Shown: positions 15,311 to 24,600, counted from the stretch's first letter. The stretch: 39,660 nucleotides of DNA from Thermoanaerobaculaceae bacterium (GCA_025456225.1 JALOLB010000034.1:1-39660), one strand, 5' to 3'. The notes: generated by a model not told the origin, from the sequence alone. Made by a program: numbers and translations.

Positions 15311-15466
15311 CAGGCCTCAGGTTCTCCACCCGTCCACCCTCACGGCCTCAGGCCTCAGGAAAGACAGGCCTCAGGTTCTCCGCCCACCCAACCGCCCGGC
15401 CTCAGGCCTCATCTCCACCACCCGCCCAGTCTCGTCTTGTAGCACCTGAGGTCTGAGGCCTGAGGC
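15311..15466 (+). repeat. Family A heptad element, copy A4
   Basis: Inverted GCCTCAG-type heptads with the GGAAAGACAGGCCTCAGG linker also seen in A3, the core (CACCCGCCCAG, CTTGTAGC, about 15416-15445), then direct CTGAGGT/CTGAGGC heptads. The last heptad runs into the TAG stop of the downstream-facing TPR gene, so the element abuts or slightly trims that coding sequence. Confidence 0.9.
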
Positions 15467-16108
15467 CTATCTTGCGGGAGTGGGCTTGGCGGCGCGGCGG
15501 GAGGCGATCTCCTTTTCGAACATGGCGAGGTCGGGGAATCCGGGCGCCTTGACGTCGAGCTTCCGGAGCTCCGCGACCTGCCTTTCCGCTGCCGCCAGGT
15601 CGCCCAGATCGAACAGGTTGACCACCAGCAGGTTGAAGCGCGACTGCCAGTGCGTCGGCGCGAGGGCCGCGGCCCGGGTGAACAGCTCCACCGCCTTCTG
15701 GGCATTCCCGGTCTCGCGGTAGCACACGCCGAGGTCGGTGTCCACGTCCGCCGACCCGTCCTTGATGCGCCGCGCCCGCTCGTAGTAGTCGATGGCGCGC
15801 GCGTAGCTGTTCATGTCGTAGAGGGTGTTCCCGGCCCGGACCAGGTGGTCGTAGTTGTCCGGATCCTTCACCAGCAGCGCCTCGAGGTCACGGAGCTGCT
15901 GCGTCAACTGCTGGTCCGGCATCGTTGCGGCCGGCGGCATTGCACCCGTCCCGCCCAGGGGTGGTGCCCCGGGCACTCCCGCGTGCGGGTTGACGGCCGC
16001 GGGTGCCGGGGCGGGGGCAGGAAGCGGTTGCCCCTGGCCGACCATGTATCCGGTCACGAATCCCAGCAGCGCGCCAGCCAGGAGAGCAACAATCGGGTTC
16101 TTCCACAT
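15467..16108 (-). CDS. Membrane-anchored TPR protein
   Basis: A 213-residue protein with an N-terminal membrane anchor (about 6-24, rich in GxxxG: ALLGFVTGYMVG), a Pro/Ala-rich linker (28-65) and about three tetratricopeptide repeats (75-190), seen in NYDHLVRAGNTLYDMNSYARA, ADVDTDLGVCYRETGNAQKA and FNLLVVNLFDLGDLAAAERQ. It probably faces the periplasm and mediates protein contacts, somewhat like the TPR half of cytochrome-c-maturation protein CcmH/CycH, though no haem-related partner is nearby. AAGGTGG lies four bases before the ATG. It follows the coiled-coil secreted gene by 20 bases, so the pair is probably one operon. No specific role can be assigned. Its TAG stop is formed at the edge of repeat copy A4. 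Confidence 0.82.
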   Translation of the reverse strand: MWKNPIVALLAGALLGFVTGYMVGQGQPLPAPAPAPAAVNPHAGVPGAPPLGGTGAMPPAATMPDQQLTQQLRDLEALLVKDPDNYDHLVRAGNTLYDMNSYARAIDYYERARRIKDGSADVDTDLGVCYRETGNAQKAVELFTRAAALAPTHWQSRFNLLVVNLFDLGDLAAAERQVAELRKLDVKAPGFPDLAMFEKEIASRRAAKPTPAR

Positions 16109-16128
16109 GGGACCACCTTGACGCGCGA

Positions 16129-16854
16129 TCAGCGCGGCTCGCGACGTGCAACCCAGGTCCCGGCCGTGGGCATTCCCGCCGCCAGGTTCGTGGCCTCCCA
16201 CGTTCCCTCGATGCGCTTGCTGCCCTCCCGGCTCACCAACCGACCGCTGTACGACGCCATGAAGCCCTGCTGGGTGTCGATGCGCTCGAGACGGACCACC
16301 TCGCCGACCAGGGTGCCCCGGAGCGACCCTTTCCACCCCCCGGCGAGCTGATACACACCGGTGACGAGCGTGCCGTCCAGGCGCAGGTCGAAGGTGCCCT
16401 TCATGCCGCCGGGCTCGATGACGACGGCCCATCTGCCCGAGAGGTCGTCCTGCCCTGTCGGGTTGGCTTCCTCGAGCCGGCGAATCTCCGCCTGGAGCTG
16501 CTCGATCACCGAGCGGCGGACGCCGACGGAGGTGCGCAGCAGTTGGGCCGAGGAGATCAGGCGCGCGACCTCCGCCTCGGCACGGGCGATGTCCGCGGCG
16601 CGCGCCGCGTACCCGCCGAGGTCCTCACCCTCCTTCTCGGCCCGCAGCAGGTCGTCGCCGAGCCGCAGCAGGCGACCTGTTGCGTCGCCGAGGTCGGACT
16701 GGGCCTTCTCGAGCGCCACCAGGTCAATGGCGAGGAGTCGCTTCTCCATCTCGGTCTGGGCCTTGAAGACCTCAAGCACCGGATCGCGGAACTGCGCCAG
16801 CGCCGCGCCGCCCACCAGGAGACCAGCCACCAGCAAAGCACCCATGCGCCTCAT
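16129..16854 (-). CDS. Secreted coiled-coil protein with beta-rich C-terminal domain
   Basis: Not assigned to a named family. The 241-residue product has a clear signal peptide (MGALLVAGLLVGGAALAQF, cleavage near residue 20), a long helical/coiled-coil section (about 25-130, Glu/Ala/Arg/Leu-rich heptads such as ARAEAEVARL) and a C-terminal domain (about 140-235) of alternating strands beginning SGRWAVVIEPGGMKGTF and ending GTWEATN, which looks like a small lipocalin-type barrel. The ATG has GGGAGGA about nine bases upstream. Expected in the periplasm or outer envelope. It is first in a two-gene unit with the TPR protein, so both may work on envelope assembly or stress; this is inference from context. 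Confidence 0.75.
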   Translation of the reverse strand: MRRMGALLVAGLLVGGAALAQFRDPVLEVFKAQTEMEKRLLAIDLVALEKAQSDLGDATGRLLRLGDDLLRAEKEGEDLGGYAARAADIARAEAEVARLISSAQLLRTSVGVRRSVIEQLQAEIRRLEEANPTGQDDLSGRWAVVIEPGGMKGTFDLRLDGTLVTGVYQLAGGWKGSLRGTLVGEVVRLERIDTQQGFMASYSGRLVSREGSKRIEGTWEATNLAAGMPTAGTWVARREPR

Positions 16855-17067
16855 GGCTCACATCCTCCCGCGAGGGCATCCCCGCCCTCCTGCCAGGCAT
16901 ACGGAACGAACCGTGAGGCCGTCCATCGCGTTCTGCGCCTCGCGTCGCCACCCGCACGACCGTTGCTCGCGTCCAGGCAAGGCCACGGTAACACAGGCCG
17001 TCCGCCTCCCGGTCGAGGCGTTCGACAGCCTGGAACAACTGGAGGCGGATCGCGCTTACAATTGAAT

Positions 17068-17472
17068 GTGACCTGGGCCTTCATCTACCTCGCCTGTCTG
17101 CTCGTCGGCCTCGTCCTCGCGGCAGTGTCCGGCCTCCTGGGAGACCTGCGGGCGCTCTTCCAGAACCAGCAGGTGGCGCCGCCGGCCGACTTCGGCCCCG
17201 CGATCCTGAGCGTGCTCGGACGACGCCTCGCCGCAGGCATGCTCGCCTTCGGGCTGGTGGGGCTCGTGCTGGTGGCCAGGGGACCCGAGCACCACGCCTC
17301 CGCGCTCACCACCGCTGCGGTCGCCGGCGTGCTCGCCGCCCTGCTCGGCATCCTGCTGCTCAAGCGCCGGCACCGCCAACGGCCCGCCGGGAGTACGGCC
17401 GTGGTCGTGCGGGACATCCCCCCGGGCGGGTACGGGCAGATCCGCCTCACCGGCGGGCCCCGCCGCCCGGTC
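17068..17472 (+). CDS. NfeD-like membrane protein, truncated and running into maf
   Basis: GTG start (TTG at 17062 is possible). The recognisable product has three hydrophobic helices: about 3-22 (AFIYLACLLVGLVLAAVSGL), 55-72 (AAGMLAFGLVGLVLVA) and 83-105 (TTAAVAGVLAALLGILLL). It then has VVVRDIPPGGYGQIRL, which looks like the first strand of a C-terminal OB/NfeD-type domain. That domain stops abruptly after about residue 128: the frame stays open to 17880 but reads a Trp/Arg/Pro-rich shadow of maf. There is no proper stop, and maf has no proper start, as if a deletion had joined the two genes out of frame. The end coordinate is the estimated breakpoint. Could be a sequencing artefact. Confidence 0.6.
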
Positions 17473-17474
17473 TC

Positions 17475-18104
17475 CGGCTCGTTCTCGCATCGGCCTCCCC
17501 CCGCCGCCGTGAGCTGCTGGCCCGGCTGGGGCTGGACCTCGTGGTGGTGCCTGCAGACGTGGACGAGACGCCCTTGCCCGGCGAGGCGGGACCGGTTCAC
17601 GCGCTGCGGGTCGCCAACGCCAAGGCCGCCGCGGTCACCCGGGTCCATCCGGAGCACCCGGTCCTCGCCGCCGACACGGTGGTGGTCCGCGACGGCAGGA
17701 TCTTCGGCAAGCCCGGGGACCGCGCCGAGGCCGCGGCCATGCTGGAGGCCCTGGCAGGAGCGACACACATCGTGGCGACGGCCGTGGCGGTGCGCTGGCA
17801 GGGCCGCGAAGCGAGCCATCTCGAGGTGGCGCGCGTCACCTTCGCGCCCTTCGACGCCGAGCTGTTCCGCTGGTACCTGACGACCGGCGAGGGCGACGAC
17901 AAGGCCGGGGCCTACGCGGTCCAGGGTCGAGGCGCCGTGCTGGTGGAGCGTGTCGAGGGCAACGTCCAGGCGGTGGTCGGGCTGCCGCTTGCCGTGGTCC
18001 CGGGGCTGATGAAGCAGGTCGGCCTGCAGCTCCGAGCCGAGGACGGGCGCCTGACCCTGGTGCCGGCACCAGGGACGGAAGGAAAGCGACCCGACCGGGG
18101 TTAG
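17475..18104 (+). CDS. maf: Maf-like nucleotide pyrophosphatase, start codon missing
   Basis: Maf/YhdE family proteins hydrolyse non-canonical or methylated nucleoside triphosphates (dTTP/UTP or m7GTP). Homology begins at RLVLASASPRRRELLARLGL and continues through DVDETP, AADTVVV, GKPGDRAEAAAML and DKAGAYAVQGRGAVLVERVEG to VVGLPL, so the enzyme core of about 209 residues is complete and all hallmark motifs are present. No ATG, GTG or TTG occurs in this frame before the homology; the first GTG (17541) falls after the catalytic SASPRR loop. Expression would need a frameshift from the upstream membrane-protein frame, a non-standard start, or correction of a sequence error. The 3' end is followed 16 bases later by the Cys-rich gene. 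Confidence 0.8.
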   Translation, partial: RLVLASASPRRRELLARLGLDLVVVPADVDETPLPGEAGPVHALRVANAKAAAVTRVHPEHPVLAADTVVVRDGRIFGKPGDRAEAAAMLEALAGATHIVATAVAVRWQGREASHLEVARVTFAPFDAELFRWYLTTGEGDDKAGAYAVQGRGAVLVERVEGNVQAVVGLPLAVVPGLMKQVGLQLRAEDGRLTLVPAPGTEGKRPDRG

Positions 18105-18120
18105 AGGACCCGGGAGGCGA

Positions 18121-18465
18121 ATGGTGCGGCTCTGGGCGAGACTCGTGGTGCTGGGCGTGACCCTGGCCCTGCCGTGCCTAGGCCTGCCCTGTAACCTCGC
18201 CACCACATCCGCCTCGACCCGGCGCTGCTCGTGCTGTCCCCTCGACGCCCCGTGCGGGTGCTGTACCGGGCCGTCGTCCCCTGCTGGGCAGGAGCACCCC
18301 ACTCCCCCCGCCACCCCGCCCACACCCGGGGCGGCGGTGCCGGCCATCGTCCCCGCAATCGCCGGGGCGACCGTTGGGTCGCTCGCCCGCGCCGGCTTCG
18401 AGGACGTCGCCCAGGGAGCCGTCAGGCCATCCCTGTTCCCCACCCAGTGCTCCCTCCGCTGCTAG
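18121..18465 (+). CDS. Small secreted Cys-rich protein
   Basis: Unrecognised. The 114-residue product has a good ribosome site (GGGAGG three bases before the ATG) and a signal peptide (LVVLGVTLALPCLGLPC). The mature part starts with a dense Cys cluster, CSCCPLDAPCGCC (about 36-48), followed by a Pro/Thr-rich stretch and a helical tail ending QCSLRC. Some eleven cysteines in a short exported protein suggest disulfide knots or metal binding. It lies between maf and the cus operon on the same strand, 69 bases before cusC, so a role as periplasmic Cu/Ag-binding accessory is an attractive inference. No homologue is known to me, and chance coding cannot be fully excluded. Confidence 0.6.
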   Translation: MVRLWARLVVLGVTLALPCLGLPCNLATTSASTRRCSCCPLDAPCGCCTGPSSPAGQEHPTPPATPPTPGAAVPAIVPAIAGATVGSLARAGFEDVAQGAVRPSLFPTQCSLRC

Positions 18466-18534
18466 CTCGCTCACCCGGGAGAGGTGTGCCCGTACGACGC
18501 GGGCCATGCGGTGAAGACGGACCTGGAGGAGCCC

Positions 18535-19857
18535 ATGAGGACCCTGGCCTTGCTGTTGGCCTGGGGGGTGGTCGGTGCGAGCGCCCTGCCCGCGCAACCC
18601 ACCACCCCGCCCGGCGACCCGAACCCCGCTCCACCCATCGAGGAGCTGCTGAAGCTGGCGTTGGAGCGCTCACCCTCACTGCAGGCGTTGCGCCAGAAGC
18701 TCGCCGGCACTCGCGAGATGGTCGCGCCGGCCGGCGCGCTGCCGGACCCGATGGTCGAGATCATGCTTCAGGACGCGGGTTTCCCGAAGTACACCGTGGG
18801 CTCGATGGAGATGTCCATGGTCGGCCCCGAGGTCCGGCAGACGCTGCCCTATCCGGGGAAGCGCGACGCGCGCAGAGCCCTCGTGCGAGCCGAGGTTGCC
18901 GTGCAGGTCGAAGAGCTGGAGAGCCTCCAACGCCAGCTCGCGGCCGGCGTGCGGGCCCTGTACGGGCGGGCATATGCCCTCGACCAGGAACGCGCCGTCC
19001 TGTCGGCCGCGCGGGAGCTGCTGGAGATGCTCGCGGCGACCGCCGCAACGCGCTACAGCGTCGGCGAGGCCGAGCAGGAAGCGGTCATCAAGGCCCAGAT
19101 CGAGGTCTCGCGCCTCGAGGAGCGGAGCGACGACCTCGACGCCGAGCGGGCAGTCCTCGTTGCGGCTCTCAACCGCCTCCTCGACGAGCCAGGCACCACG
19201 CCGCTCGGTCGCGTGGCATCGTTGCCACCGATCGAGGTACCCGCCGCACCCTGGGAGGAGGCCGTGCTGGCCTCCTCCGCAGAGGTCGCGGCTCGACGGG
19301 CCTCGGTCACGACCGCCCAGCGCCGTCTGGAGCTCCTGCGCCTGGACCTCAAGCCGGACTTCGCGACCGGGGCGGCCGTCGGGCTCCGAGGTGGGTTCGA
19401 CCCAGTCGTCACCCTGCGCTTCGGTGTGGAGCTCCCGTTCTGGCGAAAGGAGAAGCAGCAGCCGATGATCCGCGCGGCCGAGCACGAGCTGGAGATGGCT
19501 CGCGCGGAGGTCCGCGAGGCAGAGGCGGCGGCTCGCTCCGAGGCGACGCGTTTGCGCGCCGAGTGGGAGCGGGCCGAACGGCAGATCGTCCGCTACCGAG
19601 AGGCCCTGATCCCGCAGTCGAGCGCTGCCGTGGACGCGGCGCGATCGTCCTATCTGGCGGGGAGGGGAGACTTCTCGACCGTCATCGAGGACTTCCGCCT
19701 GTGGCTCGAGGCCAGGAGCGAGCTGGCACGGCGTGAGGCCGACCGGTTCATGACCTGGGCGGAGCTCGACGCACTGATCGAGACGCCGTCCTCCGACGAG
19801 GCCATTGCCTCCACGCGATCCCCGGAGCCCGCTTTGAACGACCGAGGTGCCCAATGA
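18535..19857 (+). CDS. cusC: CusC/CzcC-type outer-membrane efflux protein
   Basis: TolC-superfamily outer-membrane channel of a tripartite heavy-metal RND pump. The 440-residue length suits the family. It has a signal peptide (LALLLAWGVVGASALPAQ), the opening helix EELLKLALERSPSLQALRQKL, long Ala/Glu/Arg-rich coiled coils forming the periplasmic tunnel, and short strand regions such as GLRGGFDPVVTLRFGVELPFW. The second half repeats the pattern, as usual for these tandem-repeat proteins. The ATG was chosen for GGAGGA five bases upstream; the longer frame has no such site. Its TGA overlaps the cusB ATG (ATGA), showing operon coupling. The gene symbol is by position and partner type. Confidence 0.88.
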   Translation: MRTLALLLAWGVVGASALPAQPTTPPGDPNPAPPIEELLKLALERSPSLQALRQKLAGTREMVAPAGALPDPMVEIMLQDAGFPKYTVGSMEMSMVGPEVRQTLPYPGKRDARRALVRAEVAVQVEELESLQRQLAAGVRALYGRAYALDQERAVLSAARELLEMLAATAATRYSVGEAEQEAVIKAQIEVSRLEERSDDLDAERAVLVAALNRLLDEPGTTPLGRVASLPPIEVPAAPWEEAVLASSAEVAARRASVTTAQRRLELLRLDLKPDFATGAAVGLRGGFDPVVTLRFGVELPFWRKEKQQPMIRAAEHELEMARAEVREAEAAARSEATRLRAEWERAERQIVRYREALIPQSSAAVDAARSSYLAGRGDFSTVIEDFRLWLEARSELARREADRFMTWAELDALIETPSSDEAIASTRSPEPALNDRGAQ

Positions 19858-21479
19858 AGAAGCTGCGACCCGTCCTGCTCGCCTGCGCTGTCTTCGCCGT
19901 GATCGCCGTTCTCGCGCTGACTGTGGGCTGCGGCAAGACCGCGCAGCACGCGGAGCGGTACCACTGCCCGATGCATCCCACGTACGTTGCCGACAGGCCG
20001 GGTGACTGCCCGATCTGCGGCATGCGTCTGGTACCGATCGAGGAGAGGGCCGCACCAACCACGGTGCCCGCCTACACATGCCCGATGCACCCGGAGGTCA
20101 CATCCGACAACCCGGCCTCCTGTCCCGAGTGCGGGATGAAGCTCGTGGCGACAGGAGCCCGGGGGCAGGGTTCAGGGGCCAGCGCCCCCACGCAACCCGT
20201 CGACCACCCCGCCGGAGAGCCCGGACGAGCCCGCCTTGACCGGACCCCGGACCCCGGACCCCGGACCCCGGGATCGGCCCGGACCATCCTCTTCTACCGC
20301 AACCCTATGGACCCGACGGTCACCTCGCCGGTGCCGGCCAGGGACCCGATGGGCATGGACTACGTACCTGTCTACTCCGAGCAGGACCCCGCGGCCGCAG
20401 CGGCCGGCATCCCCGGGAACGCCAGCGTGGAGATCACCGCGGACGGCATCAGGCTCGCCGGCGTGCAGACGGCACCAGCCGTCATCGGGCGGCTCACGCG
20501 CACGGTCCGCGCAGTCGGCACCGTGACGGCCGACGAGACACGCATCCGCCACGTCCACACCAAGATCCCGGGCTGGGTCGAGAAGCTGTTCGTCAACTTC
20601 ACGGGCCAGGCCGTGCGCAAGGGCGAGCCGATCCTCTCGATCTACTCGCAGGAGCTCCTGGCCAGCCAGGAGGAGCTCCTGAGGGCCCGGGAGACGGCTG
20701 CCCGGTTCAGCTCGTCGACCCTCCCCGAGGTCAGGAAGGGAGGTGACGATCTTGCGAGGGCGGCGCGCCGCCGGCTCGAGCTGTTCGACGTCCCGGAGGT
20801 GTTCATTGCCGAGCTGGAGCGCACTGGCACCGTGCAGCGCACGGTGACCCTCAAGGCGCCGGTGTCTGGCTTCGTGACCATGAAGGACGTCTTCGAGGGG
20901 CACCAGGTCGAGCCTGCCAGGGAGCTCTTCACCATCACGGACCTGTCCCGCGTCTGGGTCGAGGCCGAGGTCTACGAGTACGAGGCGGGAAGCCTGAGGC
21001 TGGGAGAGGCCGCGGCGGTGACTCTTCCGTACGATGCCGCCACCAGGCTTGAGGGGCGCATCGCGTTCATCTCTCCGACGCTCGACGCCAACACGCGCAC
21101 CCTCAAGGTGCGGCTCGAGTTCCCCAACCCCGGCACGGCGCTCAAGCCCGGGATGTTCGCAACGGTGGAGCTCGCGATCCAGGCCGGGGACGGGATTGTC
21201 GTTCCCGACTCCGCACTGCTGGACACGGGCGAGCGGCAGGTGGTCTTCGTCAGCGTCGGGGAAGGGGTGTTCGAGCCTCGTGTCGTCACCGTCGGCGTCC
21301 GCTCGGGCGGCAAGGCGCAGGTCCTCTCCGGGGTTGCCGCCGGCGAGCAGGTCGTGATCCGGGCCAACTTCCTCCTCGACTCGGAGTCCCGTCTTCGCGC
21401 CGCCCTGGCCGCTCCCCCACCCACCCCGGGGTCCGGGGTCCGGAGTCCGGGGTCCGGGGAGGCCAGCCATGCTCACTAG
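19854..21479 (+). CDS. cusB: CusB-type membrane fusion protein with tandem metal-binding domains
   Basis: Periplasmic adaptor linking CusA to CusC and handing over Cu(I)/Ag(I). The 541 residues begin with a hydrophobic signal ending LTVGC (possible but imperfect lipobox, C26). Two heavy-metal-binding motifs follow: YHCPMHP...GDCPICGM (36-57) and YTCPMHP...ASCPECGM (74-95). A third, degenerate copy YRNPMDP...DPMGMDYVPVY (148-174) matches the classic CusB N-terminus. Then come the adaptor hairpin, lipoyl and beta-barrel domains (about 185-520; for example TKIPGWVEKLFVNFTGQAVRKG). Residues 130-140 and about 525-533 are encoded by GGGGTCC-family DNA repeats, giving low-complexity RTPDPGPRTPG and GSGVRSPGSG. 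The native C-terminus may therefore have been replaced. The ATG overlaps the cusC stop. Confidence 0.93.
   Translation: MKKLRPVLLACAVFAVIAVLALTVGCGKTAQHAERYHCPMHPTYVADRPGDCPICGMRLVPIEERAAPTTVPAYTCPMHPEVTSDNPASCPECGMKLVATGARGQGSGASAPTQPVDHPAGEPGRARLDRTPDPGPRTPGSARTILFYRNPMDPTVTSPVPARDPMGMDYVPVYSEQDPAAAAAGIPGNASVEITADGIRLAGVQTAPAVIGRLTRTVRAVGTVTADETRIRHVHTKIPGWVEKLFVNFTGQAVRKGEPILSIYSQELLASQEELLRARETAARFSSSTLPEVRKGGDDLARAARRRLELFDVPEVFIAELERTGTVQRTVTLKAPVSGFVTMKDVFEGHQVEPARELFTITDLSRVWVEAEVYEYEAGSLRLGEAAAVTLPYDAATRLEGRIAFISPTLDANTRTLKVRLEFPNPGTALKPGMFATVELAIQAGDGIVVPDSALLDTGERQVVFVSVGEGVFEPRVVTVGVRSGGKAQVLSGVAAGEQVVIRANFLLDSESRLRAALAAPPPTPGSGVRSPGSGEASHAH
20241..20275 (+). repeat. Family B heptads inside cusB (B1)
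   Basis: Four perfect CGGACCC heptads (20241-20268) plus a decayed fifth. They lie in frame in the linker between the second and third metal-binding motifs of CusB. The same heptad occurs elsewhere only in non-coding gaps or at gene ends, which suggests insertion into the gene. Confidence 0.88.
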
Positions 21480-21628
21480 CCGGCTTGAACGGCGTCGTGA
21501 GTGCACTTCCTCGGTCAGCTCACGGGGATCCTGCCGGTCCGCGTTCTGCCCTGACTCAGGGGAGCAAGAGCGGTGCACCGCCTGCGGATTGGGCGGGGGC
21601 CGGACCCCGGACCCCGGACCCCGGACCC
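21428..21628. repeat. Family B inverted heptad element at the cusB-cusA junction (B2/B3)
   Basis: Left arm: GGGGTCC heptads at 21428-21455 (third copy GGAGTCC), encoding the last residues of CusB. Right arm: four CGGACCC heptads at 21601-21628, ending 16 bases before the cusA start. The arms are inverted relative to each other around about 145 bp without a recognisable gene. The gap of 165 bases contrasts with the four-base overlap of cusC and cusB. Confidence 0.85.
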
Positions 21629-21644
21629 CCGTGCGGGGTGGCCG

Positions 21645-24600
21645 ATGATCAGGAGAATCATCGAGTTCTCCGCCCACAACCGGATGCTGGTGCTGCTCGG
21701 CGTGGCCGCGTTGTGCGTGCTGGCCGGCTACACCCTCAAGGAGATCCGGCTCGATGCGCTGCCGGATCTCTCCGACACCCAGGTCATCATCTACTCGCGT
21801 TGGGACCGCTCCCCCGACATCATCGAGGACCAGGTCACCTACCCCATCGTCTCGTCGCTCCTCGGCGCGCCCAGGGTCAAGGCGGTCCGGGGCTTCTCCG
21901 ACTTCGGCTTCTCATACGTGTACGTCATCTTCCAGGATGGCACCGACATCTACTGGGCGCGCTCCCGCGTCCTCGAGTACCTGTCCAAGATCCAGCAGCG
22001 GCTGCCCCAGGGCGTCCAGACCGAGCTGGGCCCGGACGCCACCGGTGTCGGCTGGGTGTTCCAGTACGCCCTCGTCGATCCCTCGGGTGCCCACTCCCTC
22101 GACCAGCTTCGTTCCTACCAGGACTGGACCCTGCGCTACGCCCTGCAGTCGGTGCCCGGCGTGGCCGAGGTGGCGTCGATCGGCGGCTTCGTCAAGCAGG
22201 TCCAGATCACCGTCGACCCCAGCCGCCTCGCCGCCCACGGCATCCCGCTCGACATGATCGTGGCGGCCGTGAAGAGCTCCAACAACGAGGTGGGCGGACG
22301 CCTGCTCGAGTTCTCCGGCACCGAGTTCATGGTCCGCGGCCGCGGGTACGCCCGGGCCATCGGCGACTTCGAGCAGATCGTCGTCAAGGTCGGCACCGGT
22401 GGCGTTCCCGTCCTCCTCAGGGACGTGGCGCGCGTCGAGCTCGGCCCGGAGATCCGCCGCGGCATCTCGGACCTCGACGGCCTGGGCGACCACGTCGGCG
22501 GCATCGTCGTCGTCCGCCACGGCGAGAACGCCCTCAACGTCATCGAGCGCGTCAAGGAGAGGCTCCACGAGCTCGAGCCGTCGCTACCCACCGGCGTCAA
22601 GGTGGTCACGACCTACGACCGTTCGGACCTCATCCACCGTGCCATCGAAACGCTGACACACGAGCTGACCATCGAGATGATCATCGTCTCGCTCGTGATC
22701 CTGCTCTTCCTCTGGCACATCCCCTCGGCGCTGGTGCCGATTGCGACGATCCCGATCTCGGTGCTGCTCGCGTTCATCCCGATGTACTACCTGGGCGTCA
22801 CGGTCAACATCATGTCCCTGGCCGGCATCGCCATCTCGATCGGCGTCCTGGTCGACGGCGCCATCGTCGAGGTGGAGAACGCGTACAACAAGCTCCACCA
22901 CTGGGAGGCGGGGGGCCGAAAGGGCGATTTCCACGAGGTCCGCCTCGAGGCGCTCAAGGAGGTCGGGCCGTCGGTGTTCTTCTCGCTCCTCGTGATCGCC
23001 GTGGCGTTCATCCCGGTGTTCGCCCTTGTCGACCAGGAAGGGCGCCTGTTCAAGCCCCTGGCGATCTCGAAGAACCTCGCCATGGCCCTCGCCGCGATCC
23101 TCGCGATCACCCTCGATCCGGCGATGCGGATGCTGTTCACCCGCATGGATCCGTTCACCTTCAAGCCCAGGTTCCTGTCGTGGTTCGCGACGCGGGCGCT
23201 GGTCGGGACGTACCACGCCGAGGAGAAGCACCCGATCAGCCGCATCCTGTTTCGCGTCTACGAGCCGGCGTGCCGCTTCGTCCTGCGCTTCCCGAAGGCC
23301 GTGATCGCCACCGCGATCGGCCTGGTTGCCGTCTCGGTGCCGTTCTACTTCAGGCTGGGTACAGAGTTCATGCCGCCCCTGAATGAAGGAACGATCCTCT
23401 ACATGCCGACCACGTTGCCCGGCATTTCGGTCCAGCAGGCCAGGGAGCTGCTCGAGACCCAGGACCGGGTGCTCAAGAGCTTCCCGGAGGTCGAGCGGGT
23501 GTTCGGGAAGGCAGGGCGAGCCGAAACCTCGACCGACCCGGCGCCGTTCTCGATGATGGAGACGACGGTCGTGCTCAGGCCCGAGGCGCAGTGGGAGGCC
23601 AGGGCGCGGTGGTACAGCTCGTGGGCGCCTGACTGGCTCAAGCGGGTGCTGCGGCCGATCTGGCCCGATCACATCTCGTGGGAAGAGCTGGTCGAGAAGC
23701 TCGACCGTGCGCTCAAGATCCCCGGTGTCACCAACGCATGGACGATGCCGATCAAGGCACGCATCGACATGCTCACGACGGGCGTGCGAACCCCCGTCGG
23801 CATCAAGGTGTTCGGCTCCGACCTCGCCGAGATCCAGCGCACCGGCGAGCGCCTCGAGGGCATTCTGCGGGACATCCCGGGGACCCGCAGTGTGTTCGCC
23901 GAGCGGGTCACCGGCGGCTACTTCGTCGACATCGTGCCGCGCCGCGACCAGCTCGCCCGCTACGGCCTCACCGTTGCGGCCCTGCAGGACGTGATCATGA
24001 GCGCCATCGGCGGCGAGAACGTGACCACGACCATCGAGGGTCGCGAGCGCTACCCGGTCAACGTCCGCTATCCGAGGGAGCTTCGCGACGATGTCGGCCG
24101 GCTCCAACGCGTGCTCGTGCCAACACCGTCGGGCGCGCAGGTGCCGCTCGCCCAGGTTGCTGACGTCGAGCTCGTCCAGGGGGCGGCCATGATCCGGGAC
24201 GAGAATGGCTTCCTTGCCGGCTACGTGTACGTCGACATCACCGGCCGCGACATCGGCGGCTACGTGGAGGAGGCCAAGAAGGTGGTGCGAGAGAAGCTTG
24301 CGCTGCAGCCCGGCTACGTGCTGCAGTGGTCGGGGCAGTACGAGAACATGATCCGGGTCCGTGAGCGGCTCAAGATCGTGGTGCCGATCACGCTCGCTCT
24401 CATCTTCGTGCTGCTCTACGCCAACACCAGGTCAGCGTTCAAGGCGGGCGTCGTGATGCTCGCCGTGCCGTTCTCGGCCATCGGCGCCATCTGGCTCTTC
24501 CACGTCCTCGGCTACAACGTGTCGATCGCCGCCTGGGTCGGCATGATTGCACTGCTGGGCCTCGATGCCGAGACCGGCGTGTTCATGCTGCTATTCCTCG

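Noticed and set aside
7347-15466. CRISPR array
   Set aside because: The repeats are 7-bp tandem units without unique spacers and are scattered; no cas genes are present.
17068-17880. A 271-residue protein in the membrane-protein frame through maf
   Set aside because: After about residue 130 the translation is Trp/Arg/Pro-rich and overlaps the real Maf frame, so this part is not coding.
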